Shown here: positions 8,773 to 17,265 of the stretch, piece after piece
How positions within the stretch are numbered: the first letter of the stretch is position 1
How the letters are laid out: each line of letters opens with the position of its first letter
NCBI RefSeq assembly: GCF_002335525.1
Contig: NZ_BDUF01000121.1
Location: 26,929-90,928 of the forward strand
Source of the DNA: Effusibacillus lacus
Lineage (GTDB): Bacteria; Bacillota; Bacilli; Tumebacillales; Effusibacillaceae
Reading direction: 5' to 3'
DNA: 64,000 nt
The notes under the pieces: model-generated
Told to the model about the DNA's origin: nothing
Seen by the model: only the letters and a program-made list of their open reading frames with translations
The model's database searches: none
Position numbers and translations under genes: made by a program

Positions 8773-8808
8773 ATGGTATGGTCACGTTATATGGTATGGT
8801 CACGTTAT
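8773..8808. repeat. 18-bp direct repeat, two copies
   Basis: ATGGTATGGTCACGTTAT occurs twice in immediate tandem between the terminator hairpin and the adaptor gene's 3' end. No function is apparent. Confidence 0.85.
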
Positions 8809-8854
8809 TGTGAATGAACGCTGCTATGTGAATAGGCTTTACTAAGATGGGTGA

Positions 8855-10000
8855 TTACTGCTCAACCTTGATCGTCGACCCGTCTTTCAGGTTCGATTGA
8901 CCCTTAACGACGACTTTGTCGCCGGCGTTGAGTCCTTGCTGGACGATCACTTTGGTGGTGTTGCCTTCTGCGACTGTGACTTCGCGCTTGACCGCTTTGT
9001 CGCCTTCAATTACATAGACGAACTTCTTGCCGTCCTGCTCGACGATGGCATCGGTGGAGACGAGGAGCCCTTTCTTGCTCTCCGCATCCTTTGCAAACAC
9101 ATCCGCCTTCATGCCGGGCAGCAGCTTGCCCTCGCCATTCGGAATTTCAATTTCCACCGGGTACATTTTCGATTGGGCATCCGCTTCCAAGCTGATGAAG
9201 GTGACCTTCCCCTTGTACGGACCGGTTTGGGTTTGCACTTCGACCTCCATGCCCTGCTTGAACTTGGACAGGTGGGTTTCCGCCACATTCAGCTTTACCA
9301 GCACAGGGTCGATATTGATCAGGTTAAAAACCGGGCTTTGCGGACTGACCGACTCGCCAACCTCAAAGTGAACGGCAGTGATGATGCCGTCAACCGTTGC
9401 GCGAATGTTGGTGTCATCCAGCGAGGAACTGGCTTTCTCAAGCCCCACTTCCGCCTGGCGGACGTTGGCCTGCGCCAGTGCGAACTGGCTTTGCGCCTGC
9501 AGCAGCTGCGCCTCCGCCTGCTCCAGCTGCGACTGGGAGACGGCTTTGCTGTTATACAGCGCCTTCACCCGGTCATAGTTCGCCTGCGCAATCTCCAGGC
9601 TGCGCTTCGCCGTCTCATCCCCGTTCAGCGACTGCAGGTTGGCCCTCGCCACACCCAGCTGCGCTTCCGCCGCTTTCACGCCGAGCACATAATCCTTTTG
9701 ATCCAGCCGGGCCAGCACCTGGCCCTTCTTCACCGCATCGCCTTTCTTCACAAAGATCTCCTGCAGGGTGCCTCCCACCTTGGGCAGAATCCCAAGGCTG
9801 GTGTTGGCGGACACTTCCGCCAGAAGACGGATCGGTTCGTTGACCTCTCCCTCTTTCACATCTTCCACTTTCACAGTTACGGCATTGGCGCCCGGGTCAA
9901 CCGTTGCCATCGCTTCCTTGTCATTGGTGCCGGAACAGCCCGCCAGGACAGACAGCGACAGCGCACTCACCATTCCTATGACTACCAGTTTCCGATTCAT
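8855..10000 (-). CDS. RND efflux adaptor (membrane fusion protein), lipoprotein
   Basis: 381 aa from the ATG at 10000, which follows AAGGAG with 9-nt spacing; the longer frame to 10081 lacks a ribosome site. It has a lipobox (SVLAGCSGT), a lipoyl domain split around a coiled-coil hairpin (KGDAVKKGQVLARLDQKDY ... NIRATVDGIITAVHFEVGES), a Gln/Ala-rich hairpin (~residues 115-190), a beta barrel and a membrane-proximal domain ending NLKDGSTIKVEQ. It lies 120 bp after the RND permease and is transcribed with it. It is a paralogue of the adaptor at 1429-2742, sharing the VYVIEGDKAVKREV / VYVADGDKAVKREI segment. Confidence 0.93.
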   Translation of the reverse strand: MNRKLVVIGMVSALSLSVLAGCSGTNDKEAMATVDPGANAVTVKVEDVKEGEVNEPIRLLAEVSANTSLGILPKVGGTLQEIFVKKGDAVKKGQVLARLDQKDYVLGVKAAEAQLGVARANLQSLNGDETAKRSLEIAQANYDRVKALYNSKAVSQSQLEQAEAQLLQAQSQFALAQANVRQAEVGLEKASSSLDDTNIRATVDGIITAVHFEVGESVSPQSPVFNLINIDPVLVKLNVAETHLSKFKQGMEVEVQTQTGPYKGKVTFISLEADAQSKMYPVEIEIPNGEGKLLPGMKADVFAKDAESKKGLLVSTDAIVEQDGKKFVYVIEGDKAVKREVTVAEGNTTKVIVQQGLNAGDKVVVKGQSNLKDGSTIKVEQ

Positions 10001-10120
10001 CTCAATAAACTCCTTCTCTTGAACTCGTGCTATTGAATCCACCGCAACACCGCAGTGGGTCAGATTGCTGACAGTGATCATAATTGTCGACAGTGGGATG
10101 GCAGCAGGCTGTGACTCCTG

Positions 10121-13100
10121 TTACACTCCTTCAACCGCAGTCTTTTGGGCCTTTTTGAGGCGCTTTGCCTCCAGCTTTCTCTCCCGTCTGTCGAAGAAAC
10201 GGGTCCGGACCTTATCGAAAAATTCGTATCCAACAGGCACCACCACCAGCGTCAACAAGGTGGAGGTAATCAGACCGCCGATCACCACGATGGCCAGACC
10301 TTTGGAGATAAGGGCGCCCTCAGACATGCCAAGCGCCAGCGGAAACAGCGCCACGATCGTGGCAACCGCCGTCATGATGATCGGACGCAGACGGGTAATC
10401 CCCGCTTCAATCAACGCCTCCCGAGTACTGAGGCCGTTTTCCCGCTGCTGCTGCACACGGTCAATCAACACAATGGCGTTGGTAACCACAATCCCGATCA
10501 GCATCAGGAAGCCGATCATCGAGGTGATGTCAAGCGTCGATTGGGTGACAAAGAGGCCGAACAATCCGCCGATGGCGGCCAGCGGCAGGGACAGCAGGAT
10601 CGAGAGAGGCGCCATCGCGTTGCCAAAGCTGATGATCATCACGATGTATACCATGAACACCGCTGCGCCCAGCGCGTAGAACATTTCAATAAAACTCTTC
10701 TGGATTTCTTCCGTTACACCTGCTGTCGAGAGGGTCACTCCATCCGGAAGTTTCAGCTTTTTCACTTCCGCGGTAGCGGCTGCCCCCACACCGCCTTTGT
10801 CGGTGCTGGTGATATCAGCCGATACGAGCACGTATTGCTTCTCATCCCGCTGACGGATCTGGGACGGCGCTTCCTCCTGCACAACCTTCGCAATATCGCC
10901 CAGACGCACTTGTTGACCCGTCGGGGTCTTGATGATGAGAGCCCGGATTTTCTCAATGGAGTCCACATCTTCTTCGCGCAGCCCCAGAATCAGGTCGTAT
11001 TCCGTTCCGTCAATGGTCATCTTGCCAAGTTCGAGGTCGGCCAGCAGGCTCCTGACATCACCCGCCACCTGGATCGGAGACAACCCGTACTCAGCTGCCT
11101 TGTCACGATCCACCCGGACCGCAATTTCCGACTTCGTGTCGGACAGGTTGTCGGTGATGTTGGTCATGAGCGGATTCTGCTCCAGTTTGGCCCGGACCAT
11201 TTCGGCTGCCTGGCGCAGCTTGGCCTTGTCGGGACCGTTCAACACGATCTGATAGGCTTCCAGCGGCCCGCCGCCAGTCAACTGGTTGATGGAGATCTTG
11301 GCGCCGGCCGGCATGATCGCTTCCGTTTCCTTTCGGAATCTCGCTTCCACGGCGTTAATGTCCGCATCCTTGTGAAGCTTCATAAACATCGACGCCCGGT
11401 TGGAGATCTGGCTCTCGGCCCCTTCAAAGTTCGATCCGATGTAGGACTCCAGGTATTCGAGCGTCGGCTCCTGCTTAAAGATCGCTTCCACTCGCTGCGC
11501 CATCTTGTCGGTCACTTCCAAAGAAGTTCCCTTTGACATGGTCAGGTTGGCGACAATGTATTTCTGATCGGACTCCGGCATAAGGGCAGTGTGCAGGGTA
11601 GCCGCCAGACCGAAGCTTCCGAACAGGAGCAGGGCGGCCAGAATCAAGGTCTTTCCCTTGTGCTGCAGAGACCAGGTCAGGATGTTTCGGTACATGTGGG
11701 CAATCCTGCCCGGTTCATGTTCCTTAATGTTGGTGGAACGCAAGAGCGTCAACTTGGTCATCAGCGGAACCACTGTCACCGCTACAATCAGGGATGCCAG
11801 CAAAGAGCACACGACGGTTACCGCAAAGGGGCGGAACACTTCTCCCAAGACCCCGCTGACAAAAGCGATCGGAACGAACACCGCAACCGTCGTCAGAGTG
11901 GAAGAGGTGATAGCGTTCGTTACTTCTTTGGACGCCACTCGGATCAGCTCCGGATCCCGGCCTTCCCGCTTCAACTGCAGATGGCGGAAGATGTTCTCGA
12001 TCACCACAATCGAGTCGTCCACCACCCGGCCCACCGCAATGGCCAGACCGCCAAGGGTCATGATGTTCAGCGTAATGCCCATGAGGGACATAAAAATCAA
12101 GCTGACGAGAATCGACAACGGAATGGAAAGAAGAACAACAAAGGTCGCTTTCGGGTTCCGCAGGAAGAACAGAATCATGACGGACGCCATGACCGCTCCC
12201 AGGAGTCCTTCCTTCAACATGCCGCTGATGGAATTTTTAATGTCGACCGAGCTGTCGTACACGGTTTGCAACTTCAGGTCCGGGTATCTAGTCTTGAACT
12301 CGGCGATTTTTTGATTGATGGCGTTCCCGGTCTCCACTTCATTCGCTTCCCGTTTCTTGTAGATCCGCAAACTGATGGCGGAGTCCCCGTTCAAACGGCT
12401 GAGGAATTCCGATTCGCTCGCCATCTTCACATCGGCAAGTTCACCCAGCTGCACGTAGGAGAGACCGCCCCCATTTTGACCGGTCGGAAGGAACAGTTTC
12501 GTACGCCGGATCTGCTCAAGATTGGTGTACTCGCTCAGCAGCCGTACTGCGCGGTCCTCCTGGTCCATTTTTGCCGAACCCACCGGGATTCCCACGTGGT
12601 TCGACTCAATCAGCTGCTTCAACTGGGACGGCGAAATGTTGTGCCGGTCAAGCGCCTGCAGGTTCGGGTAAATATGAACTTCCTGAACCTGGTCCCCGAT
12701 GGCTTTGACCTTCTCCACACCGGGCAGCCCTTCGATCTCTTCAATCAGGGTGTCTTTCACCAACTGGTTGAGAGCTTCCGGCGACAGGCTTTTGCTCTTG
12801 GAACTGACGGACAGATAGTAGATCGGCGCGGAGCCGAAAGATTCGGTCGACACCTTGGGCCGCTCCGCTTCGGAAGGAAGCTTCACCTCGGCCACTTTCC
12901 GCTCGGTCTCATCCCTCGCTTCTTCCACATCCGTTCCGGAGTTCAGGTTCAGCACCAGAACCGAGTAGTTGTCATTCGAATAAGATTCGAGCGTCTTCAA
13001 TCCGGATATTCCGGATACCGCCTTTTCCAGCGGTTTGGTCACATCCTCCAGCACGTCTTCCGGAGACGCGTTCGGATATGTAGTCGTCACCAGCACAACC

Positions 13101-13231
13101 GGGAAGGATATGTCAGGCATGTTCTCCACCTTCAAGGAGGTGGCCGCCACAATCCCACCGGCCGCGATCAGAAAGGTAATGATCAGAACGGCGACCGTAT
13201 TCTTCAAGGAAAACCTGGTCAAAAACTCCAT
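10121..13231 (-). CDS. RND multidrug/lipid efflux permease (AcrB/SwrC-like), complete
   Basis: 1036 aa, the usual length for HAE-type RND pumps. It starts at an ATG after GAGGGGAG. TM1 is followed by the pore-domain segment FPVVLVTTTYPNASPEDV. TM4 carries the family's proton-relay aspartate pair (GRVVDDSIVVIENIF). The second repeat has a matching large loop and the C-terminal motif (GIVVTNAIVLIDRVQ; LRPIIMTAVATIVALFPLALG). The tail is basic. It forms a two-gene operon with the adaptor at 8855-10000. In Bacillus the related SwrC exports surfactin; that is family knowledge, not evidence for this protein. Beside the partial pump at the window start it makes two RND systems within 13 kb. Confidence 0.96.
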   Translation of the reverse strand: MEFLTRFSLKNTVAVLIITFLIAAGGIVAATSLKVENMPDISFPVVLVTTTYPNASPEDVLEDVTKPLEKAVSGISGLKTLESYSNDNYSVLVLNLNSGTDVEEARDETERKVAEVKLPSEAERPKVSTESFGSAPIYYLSVSSKSKSLSPEALNQLVKDTLIEEIEGLPGVEKVKAIGDQVQEVHIYPNLQALDRHNISPSQLKQLIESNHVGIPVGSAKMDQEDRAVRLLSEYTNLEQIRRTKLFLPTGQNGGGLSYVQLGELADVKMASESEFLSRLNGDSAISLRIYKKREANEVETGNAINQKIAEFKTRYPDLKLQTVYDSSVDIKNSISGMLKEGLLGAVMASVMILFFLRNPKATFVVLLSIPLSILVSLIFMSLMGITLNIMTLGGLAIAVGRVVDDSIVVIENIFRHLQLKREGRDPELIRVASKEVTNAITSSTLTTVAVFVPIAFVSGVLGEVFRPFAVTVVCSLLASLIVAVTVVPLMTKLTLLRSTNIKEHEPGRIAHMYRNILTWSLQHKGKTLILAALLLFGSFGLAATLHTALMPESDQKYIVANLTMSKGTSLEVTDKMAQRVEAIFKQEPTLEYLESYIGSNFEGAESQISNRASMFMKLHKDADINAVEARFRKETEAIMPAGAKISINQLTGGGPLEAYQIVLNGPDKAKLRQAAEMVRAKLEQNPLMTNITDNLSDTKSEIAVRVDRDKAAEYGLSPIQVAGDVRSLLADLELGKMTIDGTEYDLILGLREEDVDSIEKIRALIIKTPTGQQVRLGDIAKVVQEEAPSQIRQRDEKQYVLVSADITSTDKGGVGAAATAEVKKLKLPDGVTLSTAGVTEEIQKSFIEMFYALGAAVFMVYIVMIISFGNAMAPLSILLSLPLAAIGGLFGLFVTQSTLDITSMIGFLMLIGIVVTNAIVLIDRVQQQRENGLSTREALIEAGITRLRPIIMTAVATIVALFPLALGMSEGALISKGLAIVVIGGLITSTLLTLVVVPVGYEFFDKVRTRFFDRRERKLEAKRLKKAQKTAVEGV

Positions 13232-13374
13232 TGTGCTGTTTCTCCCCTCTACTTTCCCCCAGGCATGTCACTGCCCGGTTATTGCATGGTACTGCTTCCC
13301 CGCCTTCCAAGGACAAACGTTTGCTTTCGCACGCACCCCATTCAACAGAATTAGAGTACTCTCGGTGCCACAGG

Positions 13375-13411
13375 ATTCCAAGTGTCGATCTGCATATGCC
13401 AATCGGCATAT
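13375..13411 (-). promoter_or_regulatory. Candidate promoter with overlapping dyad for the second RND operon
   Basis: On the minus strand TTGGCA (13397-13402) and TGGAAT (13375-13380) are spaced 16 bp. The inverted repeat ATATGCC-AATC-GGCATAT (13394-13411) covers the -35, as expected of a repressor site. No regulator gene is adjacent. The -10 is a weak match. Confidence 0.4.
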
Positions 13412-13440
13412 CCTTCATAACCATATAGAATCATACGGAT

Positions 13441-13559
13441 GATTATGAGTCAGGTTTCAGGCGTTGGGAAAAATTTGGCGGATGGTGGTTGGTGAACCTT
13501 GCCAATTGATTAGACGTTGCGAGATGGATGGGGGCCTTCAAAATTTCTCGTTTTGTTAA
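13441..13559 (+). pseudogene. Decayed coding fragment, copy 1 (unknown protein C-terminus)
   Basis: Read in one frame the sequence gives IWRMVVGEPCQLIRRCEM, then DGGLQNFSFC and a stop. Copy 2 at 16394-16501 gives IWREVVGEPCQWIRRCEV, then DGGLQDFSFC and a stop. There is no start or ribosome site. Copy 1 has an 11-bp insertion near its 5' end relative to copy 2. It is probably the 3' end of a lost gene carried in a duplication; I do not recognise the family. Confidence 0.5.
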
Positions 13560-13651
13560 ACAATACGAAGATTTGTTGAAGGAGTCGAAGAAATCCGGAT
13601 TAGTTCGGGGTTTTGTTTACATAATTTTCAACAGTATTTCGTAAAAAGGTG

Positions 13652-13718
13652 TTTACACAATTCTGTCGAACATATAGTATAAAGAATACAAAACATGTAG
13701 TTTATAAAAAATACATGT
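13652..13718 (+). promoter_or_regulatory. Promoter and inverted repeat upstream of the small-protein/GNAT pair
   Basis: TTTACA (13652-13657) and TAGTAT (13675-13680) are spaced 17 bp. Just downstream, ACATGTA (13693-13699) and TACATGT (13712-13718) form a perfect inverted repeat in AT-rich DNA. That position would suit autorepression, as is usual for toxin-antitoxin operons. Start codons follow ~90-120 bp later. Confidence 0.5.
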
Positions 13719-13805
13719 ATTTTATTAATGGGGGACGTTATCAGTTCTAACCTTACTAAGTATAGCGCAGGTTTTTCTTACCAATGCTAAGACTAGGAGG
13801 GATGA

Positions 13806-14003
13806 ATGATGACGCAGGGGGAAGGAGGACGTAAATACATGGTAACACATGTGAAGCCTATTCGTCCTACAATCGTTGAATTTAAAGATGAAGCTCAAGA
13901 ACAAAAGTTTCTTAATTACGCATTCGGAAAAACACAAACTCCTGAACGTTCGCATTTAAAAGAGCTTTTGAAAAATCACAGACCTGCTAAGGAGCGGAAG
14001 TAA
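13806..14003 (+). CDS. Small protein, possible antitoxin partner of the GNAT protein
   Basis: 65 aa if started at the ATG at 13806 after AGGAGG (13795-13800). An alternative ATG at 13839, after its own AAGGAGG, would give 54 aa starting MVTHVKPIRPTIVEF and may be the real start. The protein is charged and soluble, with no recognised domain; the C-terminus is basic (LKELLKNHRPAKERK). It ends 6 bp before the GNAT gene and shares its promoter. The small first gene followed by a GNAT enzyme resembles acetyltransferase toxin-antitoxin pairs, but the sequence is not visibly a ribbon-helix-helix antitoxin, so this role is inference. Confidence 0.65.
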   Translation: MMTQGEGGRKYMVTHVKPIRPTIVEFKDEAQEQKFLNYAFGKTQTPERSHLKELLKNHRPAKERK

Positions 14004-14009
14004 GAACCA

Positions 14010-14504
14010 GTGCTTGCTTTTGAATATCTTAGTGAGGATCACAAGAACCTAATTGACACTTTCCAATGCGAAGATGAATTTAGTGTTGAGCTTTTTCTTA
14101 AAGAACATGCCATTAAATTACATCTCATGAAGTCTGCCATTACTCGACTTTATTTTGACGATCATCAAAATTTAGTCGGGTATTTTACATTATATAACGA
14201 TTTAGTACAAATCAGAAGAGAACAAGCTATACACCATCAATGGACACTCCCGGAGGTTAAGTACCTTCCAGCAGTAAAAATACATTACTTGGGTGTGGAC
14301 AGTCGTTTTAGAGGTAAACGATATGGCGAATATCTCCTGCTTGAAGCGATTAAAAGCGCTTACGAGATATCGGAAGTAAGTGGATGTAATTTCGTAACCG
14401 TAGAGGCATTTGATAATACAATTGAATTCTATAAAAAATATGACTTTAAATTTTTAGGAAGAAAAGATCGGTCTCTAGTTATTATGGCGCTTAAGTTAGA
14501 TTGA
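14010..14504 (+). CDS. GNAT-family N-acetyltransferase
   Basis: 164 aa from a GTG start 6 bp after the preceding stop; GGAAG lies about 9 nt upstream. The acetyl-CoA-binding motif is visible in HYLGVDSRFRGKRYGEYLLL (R/Q-x-x-G-x-G/A pattern as RGKRYG), followed by motif B with an aromatic-rich end (FVTVEAF ... FYKKYDFKFLGR). The size and order resemble tRNA-acetylating GNAT toxins (TacT/AtaT type) with a small upstream partner. It could equally be an ordinary small-molecule acetyltransferase. Low GC compared with the adjacent efflux genes suggests different ancestry. Confidence 0.85.
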   Translation: MLAFEYLSEDHKNLIDTFQCEDEFSVELFLKEHAIKLHLMKSAITRLYFDDHQNLVGYFTLYNDLVQIRREQAIHHQWTLPEVKYLPAVKIHYLGVDSRFRGKRYGEYLLLEAIKSAYEISEVSGCNFVTVEAFDNTIEFYKKYDFKFLGRKDRSLVIMALKLD

Positions 14505-14577
14505 ATACGCACCTAACCAATAGATTTGGCCGTCTTTCCTGACCAGCTCAATCAATCCTGCTCTGGACCATTCAAAC

Positions 14578-14736
14578 CTATAGGTTCGATTCACGTTCAA
14601 GTTCAAACTCACGGATTTGTTGGCGTAAAAATTCCAATCCCGCTTCCCCAGAATAAGTTCTACCCACTTTGCGATCTTCTCGACTATCCTCTATTTGGCT
14701 AACCACATCAGGGTCTTCAGCAGTAATAAATTTCAT
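14578..14736 (-). CDS. Small hypothetical protein (52 aa)
   Basis: An ATG at 14736 follows an excellent AAAGGAGGGTGATC ribosome site at 7-8 nt. The product starts MKFITAEDPDVVSQIED and is acidic with a helical C-terminal half (GLEFLRQQIREFELER). It stops at TAG. A second, ATG-less frame overlaps the end and continues to 14504 (GKRDWNFYANKSVSLNLNV ... GQIYWLGAYSI), so the original gene may have been longer and frameshifted. A deleted copy lies at 16208-16312. I do not recognise the family; its size and company suggest a degenerate antitoxin-like gene. Confidence 0.45.
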   Translation of the reverse strand: MKFITAEDPDVVSQIEDSREDRKVGRTYSGEAGLEFLRQQIREFELERESNL

Positions 14737-14799
14737 TTCCGATCACCCTCCTTTTGTTTATTATACATATTTTATCCAGAGGAACGAAGAGTCCTCTAC

Positions 14800-15255
14800 C
14801 CCCTGCCTGAAATGCGGTCTAATAAAGGATAGTAATAGATAGACTGTTTTCTAGTCTTATTTTATCGATTTTAGAGAAACTCCCGGAAATAGGGCTGTTT
14901 TTCCGTCCTATATACCAGATTAGGGGTACCCACCCCGAGATCCCCCCGAATAGAACTGGAATTCAGTCCTATTAATTGGGTATCCATCGAAAACTCAATT
15001 ATAAGACTGAGAACCAGGCTTATTTTTTCAGTAGGCATGTTATGAAGAGTTACTCGCGAAAAAAATTGCCACAATTTGACCGGAATGCCCCACAATAGGG
15101 GATCCAGGCGGCACTTTCAATTTTTTTGACAGTATCTTGCGGTATACTGAATAGTAAGAAATGACCAAAGCCAACCTGATTGCATTGCAGGATCTGCAGA
15201 ATGCTTCAAGTAAAGAGGTAAAGGAAAAAGGGATAACAGAATAAGATTTGTTGGA
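14800..15255. repeat. Duplicated intergenic block, copy A
   Basis: This block matches 16608-17038 almost throughout. It contains a run of short hairpins of the form AAGACTG-x-CAGTCTT, a segment TATATACCAGATTAGGGGTA, a promoter-like stretch (TTGACAGTATCTTGCGGTAT then ACT) and an antitoxin gene remnant. The hairpins are more decayed here than in copy B. Confidence 0.85.
15161..15244 (+). pseudogene. AbrB-like antitoxin remnant A (C-terminal half)
   Basis: The 27-codon frame MTKANLIALQDLQNASSKEV then KEKGITE-stop matches residues 40-66 of the intact antitoxin at 17461-17724. The DNA upstream (GTATACTGAATAGTAAGAA) matches that gene's promoter and leader. The DNA-binding half has therefore been deleted, joining the promoter to the C-terminal half. 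After the stop, readable homology continues (DLLE-stop-LEKNPVEMWKKK). Confidence 0.75.
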
Positions 15256-15301
15256 GTAGTTGGAGAAAAACCCGGTGGAAATGTGGAAGAAAAAACCCTT
15301 G

Positions 15302-15356
15302 CCCCCAACGCTTCACTCACAAACCGTACGGGGACAAGCGTTCTGTCGTTCATCAT
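15302..15356 (-). pseudogene. Stalk-domain fragment
   Basis: About 18 codons read MMNDRTLVPVRFVSEALGA, the signature second half of a copper-amine-oxidase N-terminal domain. It is joined directly to the antitoxin remnant A and has no flanking domain sequence. It is a scrap of the same domain family as 18597-18944 and 21167-22894. Confidence 0.7.
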
Positions 15357-15496
15357 AATCGGCTACACGTCCTGTTTTTCATAAAGAAAGCCAAGGGATA
15401 CGAGTTAACTCATCCATCGCTTTCCTTATTTGGTTTTCATCAAACTTGTTTCTTTTGATTTTTAGCACTTCACCAATAACTTTGTCATGGTCAATT

Positions 15497-16141
15497 TCAT
15501 GGATAATGGTTGCGAACAGGATGGAATGCAGGATCGGGTTCAATATCTCTATAGGAATCAGGGTTAATGTCTAAAGCCCGTTTCAGATAGTTATAGGCGG
15601 AAAGGAGTTCGCCGTTCGAAGCCGAGAAGCGTGCCAAGTCAAACAAAGCCTGATAAGAGTTTGGGCTATATTGTAAAGCCAGATCGAAGTACTCTTTCGC
15701 TAACACAAGGTCATTTTTATGGTTCCAGTAAGCATAGGCAAGAGCGGTGAATCCATTATAAACTTTTGGATACGTTTGAACAGCTTGCTCATACAAACTA
15801 ATCGCAGCGTCAATATTTTTGACGTTGAATTCCATGTTATAACCGGTTATTAGTTTTTGTAACGCCTCTTGCATTTTAATACTTTCTTCATGGGCCTCTT
15901 GTTTAAACTCTTCGAGCTTCACCCGAAGCTTTTGTTCTATAATTTTTTCAGCGTGGTTTATATTGTAATAACCGTAAAGTGCAAAACCTATTCCGGCTAT
16001 CGTGGCTGCCAATCCACAAACACCCAGCAAGAAAGCAACGGGGTCCCAATTCGATTCCGGCAGGACTCCGGTCGCACCGAGGGAGCCATATACTAAGATG
16101 CCCGCTGCCAAAAAGACAAGAAAGCCAGCGACCTTTTTCAT
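15497..16141 (-). CDS. TPR-repeat membrane protein
   Basis: 214 aa from the ATG at 16141 (AAAGAGGCG upstream); a longer frame begins at a TTG at 16183. Two N-terminal TM helices (FLVFLAAGILVYGSL; LLGVCGLAATIAGIGFALYG) are followed by a coiled-coil stretch (KIIEQKLRVKLEEFKQEAHE). About three TPR units follow (AISLYEQAVQTYPKVYNG; AKEYFDLALQYSPNSYQ; AYNYLKRALDINPDSY). TPRs mediate protein-protein contacts; the partner is unknown. Another frame just past the stop (EIDHDKVIGEVLKIKRNKF ... IPWLSL, to about 15380) suggests a frameshifted former C-terminus or a second remnant gene. Confidence 0.8.
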   Translation of the reverse strand: MKKVAGFLVFLAAGILVYGSLGATGVLPESNWDPVAFLLGVCGLAATIAGIGFALYGYYNINHAEKIIEQKLRVKLEEFKQEAHEESIKMQEALQKLITGYNMEFNVKNIDAAISLYEQAVQTYPKVYNGFTALAYAYWNHKNDLVLAKEYFDLALQYSPNSYQALFDLARFSASNGELLSAYNYLKRALDINPDSYRDIEPDPAFHPVRNHYP

Positions 16142-16207
16142 AAGATATCGCCTCTTTCCCAAAACCAAATTTACTTTCTTCAAGCATATGATACTTTTGG
16201 TTCATTA

Positions 16208-16312
16208 TCAACATGTCAATTGAAATAGTTCCAAGGGATCAGCATACATCCTGGCCAGCTCAATCAATCCTGCTCTGGACCATTCAACCCTATCGGCAGT
16301 AATAAATTTCAT
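16208..16312 (-). pseudogene. Deleted copy of the 14578-14736 small gene
   Basis: The start and ribosome site (AAAGGACGGTGACCGGAAATG) match those of the small gene at 14736. After MKFITA the sequence jumps to EWSRAGLIEL, which lies at the far end of the other copy. About 165 bp are thus deleted internally, leaving a 34-codon frame. Confidence 0.6.
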
Positions 16313-16393
16313 TTCCGGTCACCGTCCTTTTGTTTATTATACATATTTAATCCAGAGGAGCGAGGAGTCCTCTACCCCCAGCACACAGTTGTT

Positions 16394-16501
16394 GATTATG
16401 AGGCGTTGGAAAAAATTTGGCGTGAGGTGGTCGGCGAACCATGCCAATGGATTAGACGTTGCGAGGTGGATGGGGGCCTTCAAGATTTCTCGTTTTGTTA
16501 A
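16394..16501 (+). pseudogene. Decayed coding fragment, copy 2
   Basis: It reads DYEALEKIWREVVGEPCQWI then RRCEVDGGLQDFSFC and a stop, without a start codon or ribosome site. It is homologous to 13441-13559. Copy 2 retains more of the frame, so it is closer to the ancestral sequence. Family not recognised. Confidence 0.5.
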
Positions 16502-16506
16502 ACAAC

Positions 16507-16567
16507 GTTGTGGGTATGAACTGGGTTGCGGGTACTGACTGGGTTGCGGGTACTGACTGGGTTGCGG
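16507..16567. repeat. 18-bp tandem repeat, about 3 copies
   Basis: The unit GGGTTGCGGGTACTGACT is perfectly repeated at 16523-16540 and 16541-16558, with a degenerate copy before (GTGGGTATGAACT) and a half copy after. Confidence 0.85.
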
Positions 16568-16607
16568 ATTCGGCTTAAAATCGGCTCCCGAAACCGAGAG
16601 CTGCCCC

Positions 16608-17038
16608 CTGCCCCAAATGCGAACGAAAAGGCGGCATAAAGGTGACGGTAACAGTAAGACTGTTTTCCAGTCTTATTTTGCCGATTTCAGAGGAACTTCT
16701 CAAAATAGGACTGTTTTTCCGTCCTATATACCAGATTAGGGGTACCCACCCCGAGATCTCCCCGAATAGAACTGGAAATCAGTTCTATTGATTGGGTATC
16801 CATCGAAAAATCAATTATAAGACTGTCAATCAGACCTATTTTTCCCCAATTTGACCGGAGTGCACCACAATAGGGGATCCAGGCGGCACTTTCAATTTTT
16901 TTGACAGTATCTTGCGGTATACTGAATAGTAAGAAATGACCAAAGCCAACCTGATTGCATTGCAGGATCTGCAGAATGCTTCAAGTAAAGAGGTAAAGGA
17001 AAAAGGGATAACTGAAGAAGGTTTGTTGGAGTAGGTTG
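16608..17038. repeat. Duplicated intergenic block, copy B, with four mini-hairpins
   Basis: This is the partner of 14800-15255. Successive hairpins are AAGACTG/CAGTCTT (16656-16674), AGGAC/GTCCT (16707-16725), AGAACTG/CAGTTCT (16768-16786) and an imperfect AAGACTG/CAG-CCT (16819-16837). Most are followed by TATT or TATA. The stems differ in sequence but stay paired. Confidence 0.85.
16936..17034 (+). pseudogene. AbrB-like antitoxin remnant B (C-terminal half)
   Basis: The 32-codon frame starts MTKANLIALQDLQNASSKEV and ends GITEEGLLE-stop. It has the same promoter-to-C-terminus junction as remnant A and one fewer stop. The DNA-binding AbrB half is missing. Confidence 0.75.
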
Positions 17039-17265
17039 TCAGAGTCCTAATCTTTGAAAAGCCCTTTTTACAATCTCATCTGTAATATACTTAGGATTAT
17101 TACGCTATCCGGCTCTATAATTTTACTCCCCAATTCAACACAATCGCTTTCAGCAAGCTCTTTGATTTCGTTTACTACAGGGGAGGCCAAGACTATTTGC
17201 CCAACATGCTTACAAATTATTTTTAAATGCAAATGGGTGCTATAGTTTAGGATTAACTTCGCCAC
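17039..17265 (-). pseudogene. Frameshifted small ORF, unknown family
   Basis: A frame from a GTG at 17265 reads VAKLILNYSTHLHLKIICKH ... SPVVNEIKELAESDCVELGS ... IEPDSVIILS. It then appears to shift frame to KYITDEIVKRAFQRLGL-stop at 17039-17041. It lies between an antitoxin remnant and an intact antitoxin, on the opposite strand. It may be a decayed toxin, but I cannot identify the fold and no ribosome site is clear. Confidence 0.4.

Noticed and set aside
9397..9843. 148-codon + strand frame opposite the second adaptor
   Set aside because: Shadow of the adaptor gene with Pro/Ala-rich, repeat-like composition; no ribosome site.
11591..13354. 587-codon + strand reading frame opposite the second RND permease
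   Set aside because: It is antisense to a gene with clear family motifs, has no ribosome site, and its His/Gln/Arg-rich translation is typical of a shadow frame.
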